The notes under the pieces are model-generated. The model did not search any database. It was not told the origin of the DNA and was given only the letters and a program-made list of their open reading frames with translations. DNA of 12,485 bases from assembly GCA_945877965.1 (NCBI GenBank), contig CAMCTH010000073.1, forward strand, positions 1-12,485, given 5' to 3'. The DNA is from Planctomicrobium piriforme (GTDB lineage Bacteria; Planctomycetota; Planctomycetia; Pirellulales; PNKZ01). Every line of letters begins with the position of its first letter. Positions within the stretch are counted from its first letter, which is position 1. Position numbers and translations under genes: made by a program. Positions 6,205-12,123 of the stretch are shown piece after piece.

Positions 6205-9200
6205 TTAGGAGAGTTTCTCGTCGGGCGCGACCGGCTTGTCCGCGGCGTCCTCGACGGACGGCGGTGCTTTCGGAGCGGGCGACGCCGCAGGCGGATCGCC
6301 GGGCTTCGGCACGGTGAGGAACTGCGTCAGTTCGCCGAACGATTGCAGGTAGGCGCGGCCTTGCAGTTTGGCCTTGGTCAGTTTCGCCGCCTTCGGCGGA
6401 TCCTTCGGCTTGACCTCGACGATCTCCGGCGGAGCCTCTTCGTTCGAACGAGGCGGACGACGATCGAAGCGCCGACCGCCGGGACCCCCTTGGCCGCCGC
6501 CGCCCTGACCGGGTCGACCGCCGCCTTGCGAGGGTCCACCTGGTCCGCGACCTTGGCCTTGCCCTGCTCCTTGCGGACGACCGCCGCGCGACGGGCCGCC
6601 TGGGCCCGGACCGCGACCATCGCCACGACCTGGTCCGCCGGGGCCAGCTTGTCCCTGACCTTGACCACCCTGACCGCCGCGTTGGAAGCCGGGTCGGCCT
6701 CCTTCTTGGCGACCTTCGGGCGGACGAGCGTGCGGCGGCTCTTCGCGCTTCGTGCCCGGCGCGATCATCGTCAGCGAGACGCGGCGGCGTTGTTTGTCGA
6801 CTTCCATGACCCACACCTTCACGATGTCGCCGACCGACACCACTTCGTGCGGATCCTTCACGTACTTAGCCGCCAACTGGCTGATATGGACCAAGCCGCT
6901 GTCTTTGAGGCCGATGTCGACGAACGCGCCGAAGTCGACGACGTTCAGCACCGTGCCGCGCAGTTCCATGCCGGCCGCGAGATCGTCGAGCTTCAGAATG
7001 CCTTGCTTGAAGATCGGCTGCGGCAGCGCGTCGCGCGGGTCGCGGCCCGGGCGGGTCAGCTGGCTGATGATGTCGTGCAGCGTGAGCGTGCCGACTTTCA
7101 ATTGCAGCGACGTCCGCATGATGTCGACGCCGCGGGCCCGCTCGGCCAGCTTCGCAATTTTTTCTTTGTCAGCCAGATCGGCCTTCGTCGCGCCGAGTTG
7201 TTCGAGCAACTTCTCGGCGGCCGGATAGCTTTCGGGATGGATCCAGGTGGCGTCGAGCGGGTCTTCGCCGTCGGTGAGCTTGAGGAAGCCCGCCGCTTGG
7301 ACGAAGGTCCCTTCGCCGATGCCGCTCACTTCCTTGAGTTGCGATCGCGACTTGAACGGGCCGTGCTCTTTGCGGTGATCGTAAATCCGCTGGGCCGTCA
7401 GTTGGTTGAGGCCCGACACATAGCGGAGCAGCGAGGGGCTGGCCGTGTTCAGATCGACGCCGACGTAGTTCACGCACGACTCGACGACGCCGTCCAACGA
7501 ATCGCGCAGATGCTTGGCTTTGACGTCGTGTTGATACAGACCGACGCCGAGGCTGGCGGCATCGATCTTCACCAGTTCGCTGAGCGGATCTTGCAGGCGG
7601 CGGCCGATCGAAACGGCGCCGCGGACCGTGGCATCGCAATCGGGGAATTCATCGCGACCGACGGGGCTGGCCGAGTAGACGCTCGCGCCGGCCTCGTTAA
7701 CGATCACATACGACACGCCCGAGCCGGCCAGTTCGGTGCCGAGCATGTCGGCGACGAACTTCTCGGTCTCGCGGCAGGCGGTGCCGTTGCCGACGACGAT
7801 GACTTTTGATTCGTGCTTCTTGGCGATCTCGACGAGCTTCGCCTTCGACTCGGCCCGGCGCTGCGCGTTGCCGACGACGAACACGACGCCGTGTTCCAGC
7901 AAGTTGCCGAACTCGTCGAGGGCGACGAATTTGCAACCGCTCTTGAAGCCGGGGTCGAGCGCCAGCAGACGATGCCCGCGAACGGGCGGTTGTAGCAACA
8001 GGTTCCGCAAGTTCTTGGCGAAGACTTCGACGGCGTGCAGTTCGGCGGCGTCGGTCATCTCGCGGCGGAGTTCGCGCTCGAGGCTCGGCAGCACGAACCG
8101 TTGCAAGGCATCGCGTCCGCAACCCCGGAGGAAGTCGCCGTGCGGATGTTCGCGCGGCACGAGGACTTCGTCGATGAAGCGTTCCATCGCGGCGATGTCC
8201 GACTCGATTTTGACTCGCAGGACGCGAATCTTTTCGCCGCGGTTGATCGCCAGCACCCGATGCGGCGGCACACGGCCGACCGACTCGGAGTATTGGAAGT
8301 AATCGCGGAAGGCCCGCTGCAAGTCGGCGGCGCGACGCTCGGCCTTATTGAGCGGCTTCTTGGGCTTCTTCTTTTCTTTGCGCTGCGAAGCGACGGCGGG
8401 GACCGGTGCGGCGGGCTTAGCGCCCTCGGCAGCTTCGGTCGTTTCTGCGGCGTGAGCTGCTTCTTGCTCTGCGGCGACGACGGCCTCGGTGGTGACGCCC
8501 CCTTCGTTCTCTTCGGCAGACTCCGCTTCCGTAGGCTCAGCTTCGGCCGACGCCGCTTCCGCTTCGGCCTCGGCGGCCGCGGCATCTTCGGCTTCGACTT
8601 CGGCGACGGCGGCCGATTCGATCGCGGCGATCTCCGCGGCATCAACGTGTTCGGGCTCGGAATCGTCGAGCCCGGCGAAGAGCGGTTGTTGTTCGGCTTC
8701 GGCCGCAGCGGCTTGCGCGGCGGCCTCTTGTTGGGCGTCGGCCTTCTCTTTGACGGCCTTCTCTTTTTCCGCGGCCTTTGCTTCGGCCGGCTTGACCTCG
8801 GGCTCGACGGCCGACGAAACGAGCTTGCCGCTCTTTTCGAGGATCACGCGGACGCGGCCTCGGAAGTCGGCCCGCTCGCTGAAGATTTCGGCCAGGATAT
8901 ATCCGGCCCCCAGCAACGCGTCGGCCGGCGTCGGCACCTGCTTGTCGGTGTTGACGAAGTCCTTGAGTCGCAAGTCGAGATCGGCGGCCAGCGGTTCGGC
9001 GTTCAGGATCTCGAGCGCCAACGGCTCGAGTCCGCGCGAACGAGCGACGGTCGCCAACGTTTGTTTCTTCGGCTTGTACGGCAGGTACAAGTCTTCGAGC
9101 CGACGCGTGGTGTCGGCTCCGGCGATCGCCTTGGCCAACTCGGGCGTCAGTTTGCCCTGCGATTCGATCGAGCGGAGGATCGTTTGTTTCCGCTCGGCCA

Positions 9201-9417
9201 GCAGTCGCGACTTGGCGACGCGGTCTTGAATCTGGCGGATCTGCTCTTCATCGAGCGCGCCGGTTTGGTCTTTGCGATAGCGCGTGATAAAGGGAACGGT
9301 GTTCCCCTCGTCGAGCAAACGCACAACGGCTTCGACGCGCGGTGCCGGCAATCCCAGCGACTTGCCGACGGCGGCCAGATCGATCGAAACGGGCGATTCG
9401 GGACTGACCACGGACAT
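6205..9417 (-). CDS. tex: Tex-family S1 RNA-binding transcription accessory protein with extra disordered regions
   Basis: A 1070-residue cytoplasmic nucleic-acid-binding protein related to Tex and eukaryotic Spt6; typical bacterial Tex has about 720-790 residues. Domains in order: Tex N-terminal helical region at 11-200 (VPFITRYRKDQTGALDE), an Ala/Glu-rich insertion at about 204-345, the rest of the helical core (FRDYFQYSE, HRVLAINRGE), a YqgF/RNase H-like domain at about 483-610 (LALDPGFKSGCK), helix-hairpin-helix region at about 648-715 (VGVDLNTAS, GIGEGTF), an S1 domain at about 815-885 (GTVLNVVDFGAFVDIG, GLVHISQLA), an RGG/GGQ-rich tail at about 890-990, and an extra C-terminal piece with a short conserved-looking stretch at 1010-1035. 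ATG9417 was chosen because Tex homology begins right after it; the 43 upstream in-frame residues look random. It is the first gene of an apparent operon. Tex is a conserved housekeeping transcription factor; the added regions are the oddity. Confidence 0.95.
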   Translation of the reverse strand: MSVVSPESPVSIDLAAVGKSLGLPAPRVEAVVRLLDEGNTVPFITRYRKDQTGALDEEQIRQIQDRVAKSRLLAERKQTILRSIESQGKLTPELAKAIAGADTTRRLEDLYLPYKPKKQTLATVARSRGLEPLALEILNAEPLAADLDLRLKDFVNTDKQVPTPADALLGAGYILAEIFSERADFRGRVRVILEKSGKLVSSAVEPEVKPAEAKAAEKEKAVKEKADAQQEAAAQAAAAEAEQQPLFAGLDDSEPEHVDAAEIAAIESAAVAEVEAEDAAAAEAEAEAASAEAEPTEAESAEENEGGVTTEAVVAAEQEAAHAAETTEAAEGAKPAAPVPAVASQRKEKKKPKKPLNKAERRAADLQRAFRDYFQYSESVGRVPPHRVLAINRGEKIRVLRVKIESDIAAMERFIDEVLVPREHPHGDFLRGCGRDALQRFVLPSLERELRREMTDAAELHAVEVFAKNLRNLLLQPPVRGHRLLALDPGFKSGCKFVALDEFGNLLEHGVVFVVGNAQRRAESKAKLVEIAKKHESKVIVVGNGTACRETEKFVADMLGTELAGSGVSYVIVNEAGASVYSASPVGRDEFPDCDATVRGAVSIGRRLQDPLSELVKIDAASLGVGLYQHDVKAKHLRDSLDGVVESCVNYVGVDLNTASPSLLRYVSGLNQLTAQRIYDHRKEHGPFKSRSQLKEVSGIGEGTFVQAAGFLKLTDGEDPLDATWIHPESYPAAEKLLEQLGATKADLADKEKIAKLAERARGVDIMRTSLQLKVGTLTLHDIISQLTRPGRDPRDALPQPIFKQGILKLDDLAAGMELRGTVLNVVDFGAFVDIGLKDSGLVHISQLAAKYVKDPHEVVSVGDIVKVWVMEVDKQRRRVSLTMIAPGTKREEPPHARPPEGRQEGGRPGFQRGGQGGQGQGQAGPGGPGRGDGRGPGPGGPSRGGRPQGAGQGQGRGPGGPSQGGGRPGQGGGGQGGPGGRRFDRRPPRSNEEAPPEIVEVKPKDPPKAAKLTKAKLQGRAYLQSFGELTQFLTVPKPGDPPAASPAPKAPPSVEDAADKPVAPDEKLS
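6448..6750 (-). repeat. Low-complexity segment encoding the RGG/GGQ tail of Tex
   Basis: This segment encodes about 100 residues made almost only of Gly, Gln, Arg and Pro, with repeated short units such as GGPSRGGRPQG, GGPSQGGGRPG and GGQGGPGGRR. It follows the S1 domain directly. The DNA is correspondingly repetitive (CCG/GCC/CCTTG units) and could vary in length by slippage. Confidence 0.8.
8383..8808 (-). repeat. Ala/Glu-rich insertion segment within tex
   Basis: It encodes about 142 residues dominated by Ala and Glu with runs such as AEAEAEAASAEAEPTEAE, and ends in a basic patch RKEKKKPKKP. In ordinary Tex this position is a short linker before the RDYFxYSE motif. The segment is probably disordered or helical and strongly acidic. 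Confidence 0.75.
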
Positions 9418-9501
9418 GCAAAAAATCGTATCGACCTTTCGCCGAAGCGAGGCCGACGACGCACGACGGGACTGGGATGGAAAACCGGCGACTGAGGAAC
9501 T

Positions 9502-9529
9502 TTTTCGCGCGCGAAAAGCGAACTTTTCG
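9502..9529 (-). promoter_or_regulatory. Overlapping alternative hairpins in the likely tex leader
   Basis: A perfect 16-base palindrome, TTTTCGCGCGCGAAAA at 9502-9517, overlaps a second inverted repeat, CGAAAAG at 9512-9518 and CTTTTCG at 9523-9529 with the loop CGAA. The middle arm can pair with either side but not both. It lies about 85-112 bases before the tex ATG. It could be an operator or a leader switch; function is inferred. Confidence 0.4.
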
Positions 9530-9609
9530 ACGCAGACGAGCCCCATCGAGACGCATGCAAACGACCTAACGACTTGGCAATCTAGGCGTTGCGAATACGA
9601 CTGTCAAGC

Positions 9610-9638
9610 GAAGCCCCGCCCGCCGCGCGGGGAACTTC
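9610..9638. other. GC-rich stem-loop
   Basis: GAAG plus CCCCGC at 9610-9619 pair with GCGGGG and CTTC at 9627-9638, with a 2-base AA bulge and a 7-base loop. No T-run follows. Its role is unknown. Confidence 0.35.
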
Positions 9639-9776
9639 CGAGCAGCGTTCCCGCACGAATGCAAGTTTCGGCAGCGACGCCGGCAACCCTCGCGGCGGGC
9701 ATCATATTTTCCAAATAGATTTCTCAAACTTTCGCACCCCGACCGGCCGATAAATGCCTCGCCGACGCTGATCTGC

Positions 9777-9815
9777 GTTTTGCACTCGAACATGGGATGT
9801 TCGCCGGTGCAAAAC
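9777..9815 (+). promoter_or_regulatory. Strong two-part hairpin upstream of the 79-residue gene
   Basis: An outer stem GTTTTGCAC (9777-9785) with GTGCAAAAC (9807-9815) is perfect over 9 pairs. An inner stem CGAACAT (9787-9793) with ATGTTCG (9797-9803) is perfect over 7 pairs, capped by GGG. A small internal bulge (T against CCG) separates them. It ends 37 bases before the ATG and 20 bases before the ribosome site. It could be a 5' leader structure or a dyad operator; the sequence alone cannot decide. Confidence 0.6.
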
Positions 9816-9852
9816 GGTTGCCCGAACGCACGCCAAGAAGGGATTCACGATC

Positions 9853-10092
9853 ATGGCCCGTTGTCACCTGCGGATTTACCACGGCCCCGAAACGCTCAAA
9901 GCTCACACGCACGAAGCGCCGGCGGAGAACGTCGTCCGCGTGCCGTTCGGCGAGATCTATCCGCTGCTGGCCGATGCGGTCAACAGTCGCCGCACCTGGC
10001 TGAACGACTTCGAGAACGACGAGATCGCGCTGCCGACCGATCTCTACGAAGTGCTGCTCGCTTATCAATACAATCGTCGCCCGTCGGCCTAG
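9853..10092 (+). CDS. Small uncharacterised 79-residue protein
   Basis: Not a family with a function I can name. The protein has a short strand-like start (MARCHLRIYHGPE), a central VVRVPFGEIYPLLADAVNS segment, then RRTWLNDFENDEIALPTDLY and a helical EVLLAYQY end. It contains one Cys and no signal peptide or membrane helix, so a small folded cytoplasmic protein is likely. Support for a real gene: ribosome site GAAGGGA at 9837-9843, 9 bases before the ATG; a dedicated intrinsic terminator 45 bases after the stop; a structured leader upstream; and GC-rich codon use like its neighbours. It therefore appears to be a monocistronic unit. It may belong to a small-protein family restricted to planctomycetes, which is a recollection-based guess. 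Its strongest features are the Trp-Leu-x-Asp-Phe-Glu core and the conserved-looking AYQY end. Confidence 0.82.
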   Translation: MARCHLRIYHGPETLKAHTHEAPAENVVRVPFGEIYPLLADAVNSRRTWLNDFENDEIALPTDLYEVLLAYQYNRRPSA

Positions 10093-10137
10093 CCGCCGGG
10101 ACGAGGGCGACCGATTACTAACGAAATCGTAAAAGAG

Positions 10138-10163
10138 CCCGGCCCCGGTGGTCGGGTTTTTTT
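10138..10163 (+). terminator. Intrinsic terminator of the 79-residue gene
   Basis: The stem CCCGGCC (10138-10144) pairs with GGTCGGG (10150-10156) through one G-U pair, with a 5-base loop, and is followed directly by seven Ts (10157-10163). An A-rich run precedes the stem. This is a standard rho-independent terminator. Confidence 0.85.
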
Positions 10164-10203
10164 ACGTTCTTACTGGGCGCGAAGCGCGAATCTGACCGGC
10201 TCC

Positions 10204-10281
10204 TGTAGGGAACGCCCTCTGTGGCGTTCCGTGCATCCCGAAACGCGCTTCCGCGGAACGCCACAGAGGGCGTTCCCTACA
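10204..10281. repeat. Perfect 28-base inverted repeat with palindromic arms
   Basis: The left arm 10204-10231 begins TGTAGGGAACGCCCTCTGTG; the right arm 10254-10281 is its exact reverse complement; the loop is 22 bases. Each arm is itself a small palindrome: GGAACGCC and GGCGTTCC flank CTCTGT. No ORF or transposase is attached, so it looks like a miniature, REP/MITE-like dispersed element. It lies between a terminator and a promoter, where an insertion would do no harm. Confidence 0.8.
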
Positions 10282-10333
10282 AAAACAACCATCCCCGTGC
10301 ACAACTTCGCCTTCCGGGAGTTCCCAGGCGGCT

Positions 10334-10342
10334 GACTATAAT
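10334..10342 (+). promoter_or_regulatory. -10-like promoter element of the LOG-family gene
   Basis: GACTATAAT contains a perfect TATAAT at 10337-10342, about 64 bases before the GTG start. No good TTGACA is found at the usual distance upstream, so the -35 is weak or not of the standard type. The identical 9-mer at 4-12 lies before the nagA-like gene. Confidence 0.55.
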
Positions 10343-10391
10343 AAGAGGACAACCGCGGGCCGACGACCGATCGGCACCCGCGCGACCGACC

Positions 10392-10397
10392 GAGGAG
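10392..10397 (+). promoter_or_regulatory. Ribosome binding site of the LOG-family gene
   Basis: GAGGAG with an 8-base spacer to the GTG at 10406. It supports the non-ATG start of this gene. Confidence 0.75.
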
Positions 10398-10405
10398 CCA
10401 TCCGC

Positions 10406-11500
10406 GTGAGCGACGTAAACCCGAACGATCTGGAACCGACGATCTATCCTGCCCCCGACGTCCCGGCGAAGCCGACGCCGGAAGTCGACGGCGGGCCGGC
10501 CCCCAAGAACCGGCTCGAACCGGTCGACGGCCAGGAACGGATCGCCGACCTGATCACGATGCTCAAGGAATCGGTCGACAAGCTCTCGCGCGACAACGCC
10601 AGTCGCGGCGACGTCAAACTCATCAGCCGCACGGTCCGCGAACTCCGCTACGCCTTCAAGGTCTTTCAACCTTACCGACTCCGCCGCAAAGTGACCGTGT
10701 TCGGCTCCGCCCGAACGAAGCCTGAAGAACCGGCGTACGAGCAGGCGGTTGCGTTCGGTAAGGCGATGGCCGAACGAAGTTGGCTCGTCGTCACCGGCGC
10801 GGCGGCCGGCATTATGGAAGCGGGGCACGTCGGCGCGGGACGCGAGAACTCGATGGGGATCAACATCATGTTGCCCTTCGAGCAGTCGTCGAACCCGATC
10901 ATCGCGGGCGACCACAAGCTCGTCCACATGAAATACTTCTTCACGCGGAAGTTGATGTTCGTCAAAGAGTGCGACGCCGTCTGCTGTTTGCCCGGCGGCT
11001 TCGGCACGCTCGACGAAGCGATGGAAGTGATCACGCTGTTGCAGACCGGCAAGCGCGACATGGTGCCGGTCGTGCTGCTCGATGCCCCCGGCGGCAACTA
11101 TTGGAAACACTTCGTCGATTTCGTCCGCGATCGTCTGCTGAGTGCGCGACTCATCTCGCCCGAAGATTTTTCGCTCTTCAAAGTGACCGACGACGCCGAC
11201 GAAGCGGTCACCGAGATCCTCCGCTTCTTCCACAATTACCACAGCATGCGGTACGTGCGGAACAAGCTCGTCTTCCGGATGCGACACCTGCCGACGCCGG
11301 GGCAACTCGCCGGCATCAACGCCCACTTCGCCGACATCCTGGCCGAAGGGGTGTTCGAATCGCACCAAGGGCCGCTCGAAGAGGAACGCGACGACAAGGA
11401 GCTGGCCGACATGGCGCGGCTCGTCTTCCGCTTCAACCGCCGCAGCCTCGGCAAGCTGCGCCTGCTGATCGATCACCTGAACACACTGACGCCGGGCTAA
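10406..11500 (+). CDS. LOG-family (TIGR00730-like) nucleotide-binding protein with N- and C-terminal extensions
   Basis: A 364-residue cytoplasmic Rossmann-like protein. LOG-family enzymes hydrolyse nucleoside 5'-monophosphates to base and ribose 5-phosphate. Visible: VTVFGSAR at 96-103, VTGAAAGIMEAGHVGAG at 129-145 (family: sGGg.GlMga...gA), the FFTRK segment around Arg181, and the diagnostic PGGFGTLDE at 196-204. The catalytic core covers about 94-265. It is preceded by a 90-residue Pro-rich then helical region and followed by a 95-residue helical, charged extension, so it is longer than plain LOG proteins (about 180-200 residues). The GTG start has a strong ribosome site. The gene is monocistronic, with an upstream promoter-like site, and converges with the CBS gene 12 bases beyond. 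Whether it is a hydrolase, a lysine decarboxylase-like misannotation target or a non-enzymatic binder cannot be told. Confidence 0.88.
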   Translation: MSDVNPNDLEPTIYPAPDVPAKPTPEVDGGPAPKNRLEPVDGQERIADLITMLKESVDKLSRDNASRGDVKLISRTVRELRYAFKVFQPYRLRRKVTVFGSARTKPEEPAYEQAVAFGKAMAERSWLVVTGAAAGIMEAGHVGAGRENSMGINIMLPFEQSSNPIIAGDHKLVHMKYFFTRKLMFVKECDAVCCLPGGFGTLDEAMEVITLLQTGKRDMVPVVLLDAPGGNYWKHFVDFVRDRLLSARLISPEDFSLFKVTDDADEAVTEILRFFHNYHSMRYVRNKLVFRMRHLPTPGQLAGINAHFADILAEGVFESHQGPLEEERDDKELADMARLVFRFNRRSLGKLRLLIDHLNTLTPG

Positions 11501-11512
11501 CCCGTCGTCGGG
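11494..11512. terminator. Possible shared stem-loop between converging genes
   Basis: The sequence CGGGCTAACCCGTCGTCGGG can fold either as CGGG-CTAA-CCCG or as CCCG-TCGT-CGGG. It spans the end of the LOG-family gene and the 12-base gap before the CBS gene stop. No T-run follows on either strand, so termination here is uncertain. Confidence 0.2.
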
Positions 11513-12034
11513 CTAGTGCTCAACCATCTCCAGGTGCCTCGCTAGATACTGCAGGATGTCGCGGATCGAAATCACGCCGACGACGCGGCCCGACGCCATG
11601 ACCGGCAGATGCCGATAGCCGCCGACGTCCATCCGCTGCAGCGCGTACGCAATCTGCGCGTCGACTTCGATCGTCTCAGGCTGCGGCGTCATCAACTCGC
11701 CGACCGGCCGATCGCCGAGCGTTTCCATCTGGATGCCGACGCGGGCCACGGCGTCGCGCTCGGTGAAGATGCCGATGAGTCGCCCCTCTTCGACCACCAG
11801 CACGCAGCCGATCGACCGTTCGACCAGCAACTGCATCACCTGCCGCACCGAGAGCGTCGGCGGCACGACGATCGGCTTCCGCGGCAACAGCAACACGACC
11901 TTGTCTTGCAACAGACAACGTTCAACGTCGGAGTCGGTCCGCGTCAGCACCGGCTCGCCGAGCGGTTCGAGACACTGATCACAACAGTCGGCCCCTTCCA
12001 AATTGTTCGCGCCGCAGTAACAGCATTTGGTCAT
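11513..12034 (-). CDS. Zinc-ribbon plus tandem CBS-domain protein
   Basis: A 173-residue, probably cytoplasmic regulatory protein. The N-terminus has a four-Cys ribbon, Cys4-x2-Cys7 and Cys18-x2-Cys21, likely to bind zinc. Two CBS motifs follow: about 47-100 (PTLSVRQVMQLLVERSIGCV, GIFTERDAV) and about 113-165 (TIEVDAQIAYALQRMDVGGY, GVISIRDIL). CBS pairs bind adenine nucleotides and regulate a partner enzyme or channel by energy state; the ribbon may serve as the partner- or nucleic-acid-docking part. The ATG has an AGGAG site at 12041-12045, 6 bases upstream. It lies downstream of korB on the same strand, separated by an AT-rich inverted repeat, so co-transcription is uncertain. The target is unknown. 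Confidence 0.88.
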   Translation of the reverse strand: MTKCCYCGANNLEGADCCDQCLEPLGEPVLTRTDSDVERCLLQDKVVLLLPRKPIVVPPTLSVRQVMQLLVERSIGCVLVVEEGRLIGIFTERDAVARVGIQMETLGDRPVGELMTPQPETIEVDAQIAYALQRMDVGGYRHLPVMASGRVVGVISIRDILQYLARHLEMVEH

Positions 12035-12050
12035 GACCTACTCCTAATTG

Positions 12051-12119
12051 CTAAGTGTTAATTGATAAATGCTAAATGTCGCAGTGATCTCCATTTATCA
12101 ATTAGCATTTATCACTTAT
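12051..12119. repeat. AT-rich modular inverted repeat
   Basis: The left arm 12051-12078 and the right arm 12092-12119 are complementary at 22 of 28 positions. Both are built from the modules TAATTGATAAATG and ATAAATGCTAA in swapped order. The segment is strikingly AT-rich in a GC-rich window. It fills the gap between the korB-like stop and the CBS gene start; it may act as a terminator-like hairpin, but no clean T-run was seen. Confidence 0.65.
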
Positions 12120-12123
12120 CGTT

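Larger units (their letters stand above)
9418..9852. other. 435-base divergent intergenic region between tex and the small gene
   Basis: No credible gene lies here. It holds two overlapping, mutually exclusive hairpins at 9502-9529 on the tex side, a GC hairpin at 9610-9638, an AT-rich stretch at about 9701-9735 that may carry promoters for one or both directions (no clear -35/-10 pair could be fixed), and a strong hairpin at 9777-9815 just upstream of the small gene. A short non-coding RNA cannot be excluded. Confidence 0.6.
10093..10405. other. 313-base intergenic region with terminator, inverted repeat and promoter
   Basis: No gene is seen here. In order it holds the terminator of the small gene (10138-10163), a perfect 28-base inverted repeat (10204-10281), a -10-like GACTATAAT (10334-10342) and the ribosome binding site of the LOG-family gene. 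Confidence 0.75.

Noticed and set aside
5761..7809. 682-codon open frame on the + strand opposite tex
   Set aside because: Length comes from codon bias of the GC-rich sense gene. It crosses the boundary of two real - strand genes and has no domain.
8035..9495. 486-codon + strand frame opposite the N-terminal half of tex
   Set aside because: It is a Gly/Arg/Phe-rich mirror of the Ala/Glu insertion with no family features.
9418..9546. 43-codon upstream extension of the tex frame
   Set aside because: It encodes an Arg/Ser-rich stretch over the leader hairpins, and Tex similarity starts only after the ATG at 9417.
10277..11476. 399-codon - strand frame opposite the LOG-family gene
   Set aside because: The sense frame has the PGGFGTLDE motif, a ribosome site and a promoter-like site. 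The antisense product is low-complexity and starts inside the gene.
12051..12119. CRISPR-like repeat array
   Set aside because: There are only two imperfect inverted arms, no evenly spaced direct repeats with spacers, and no cas genes nearby.
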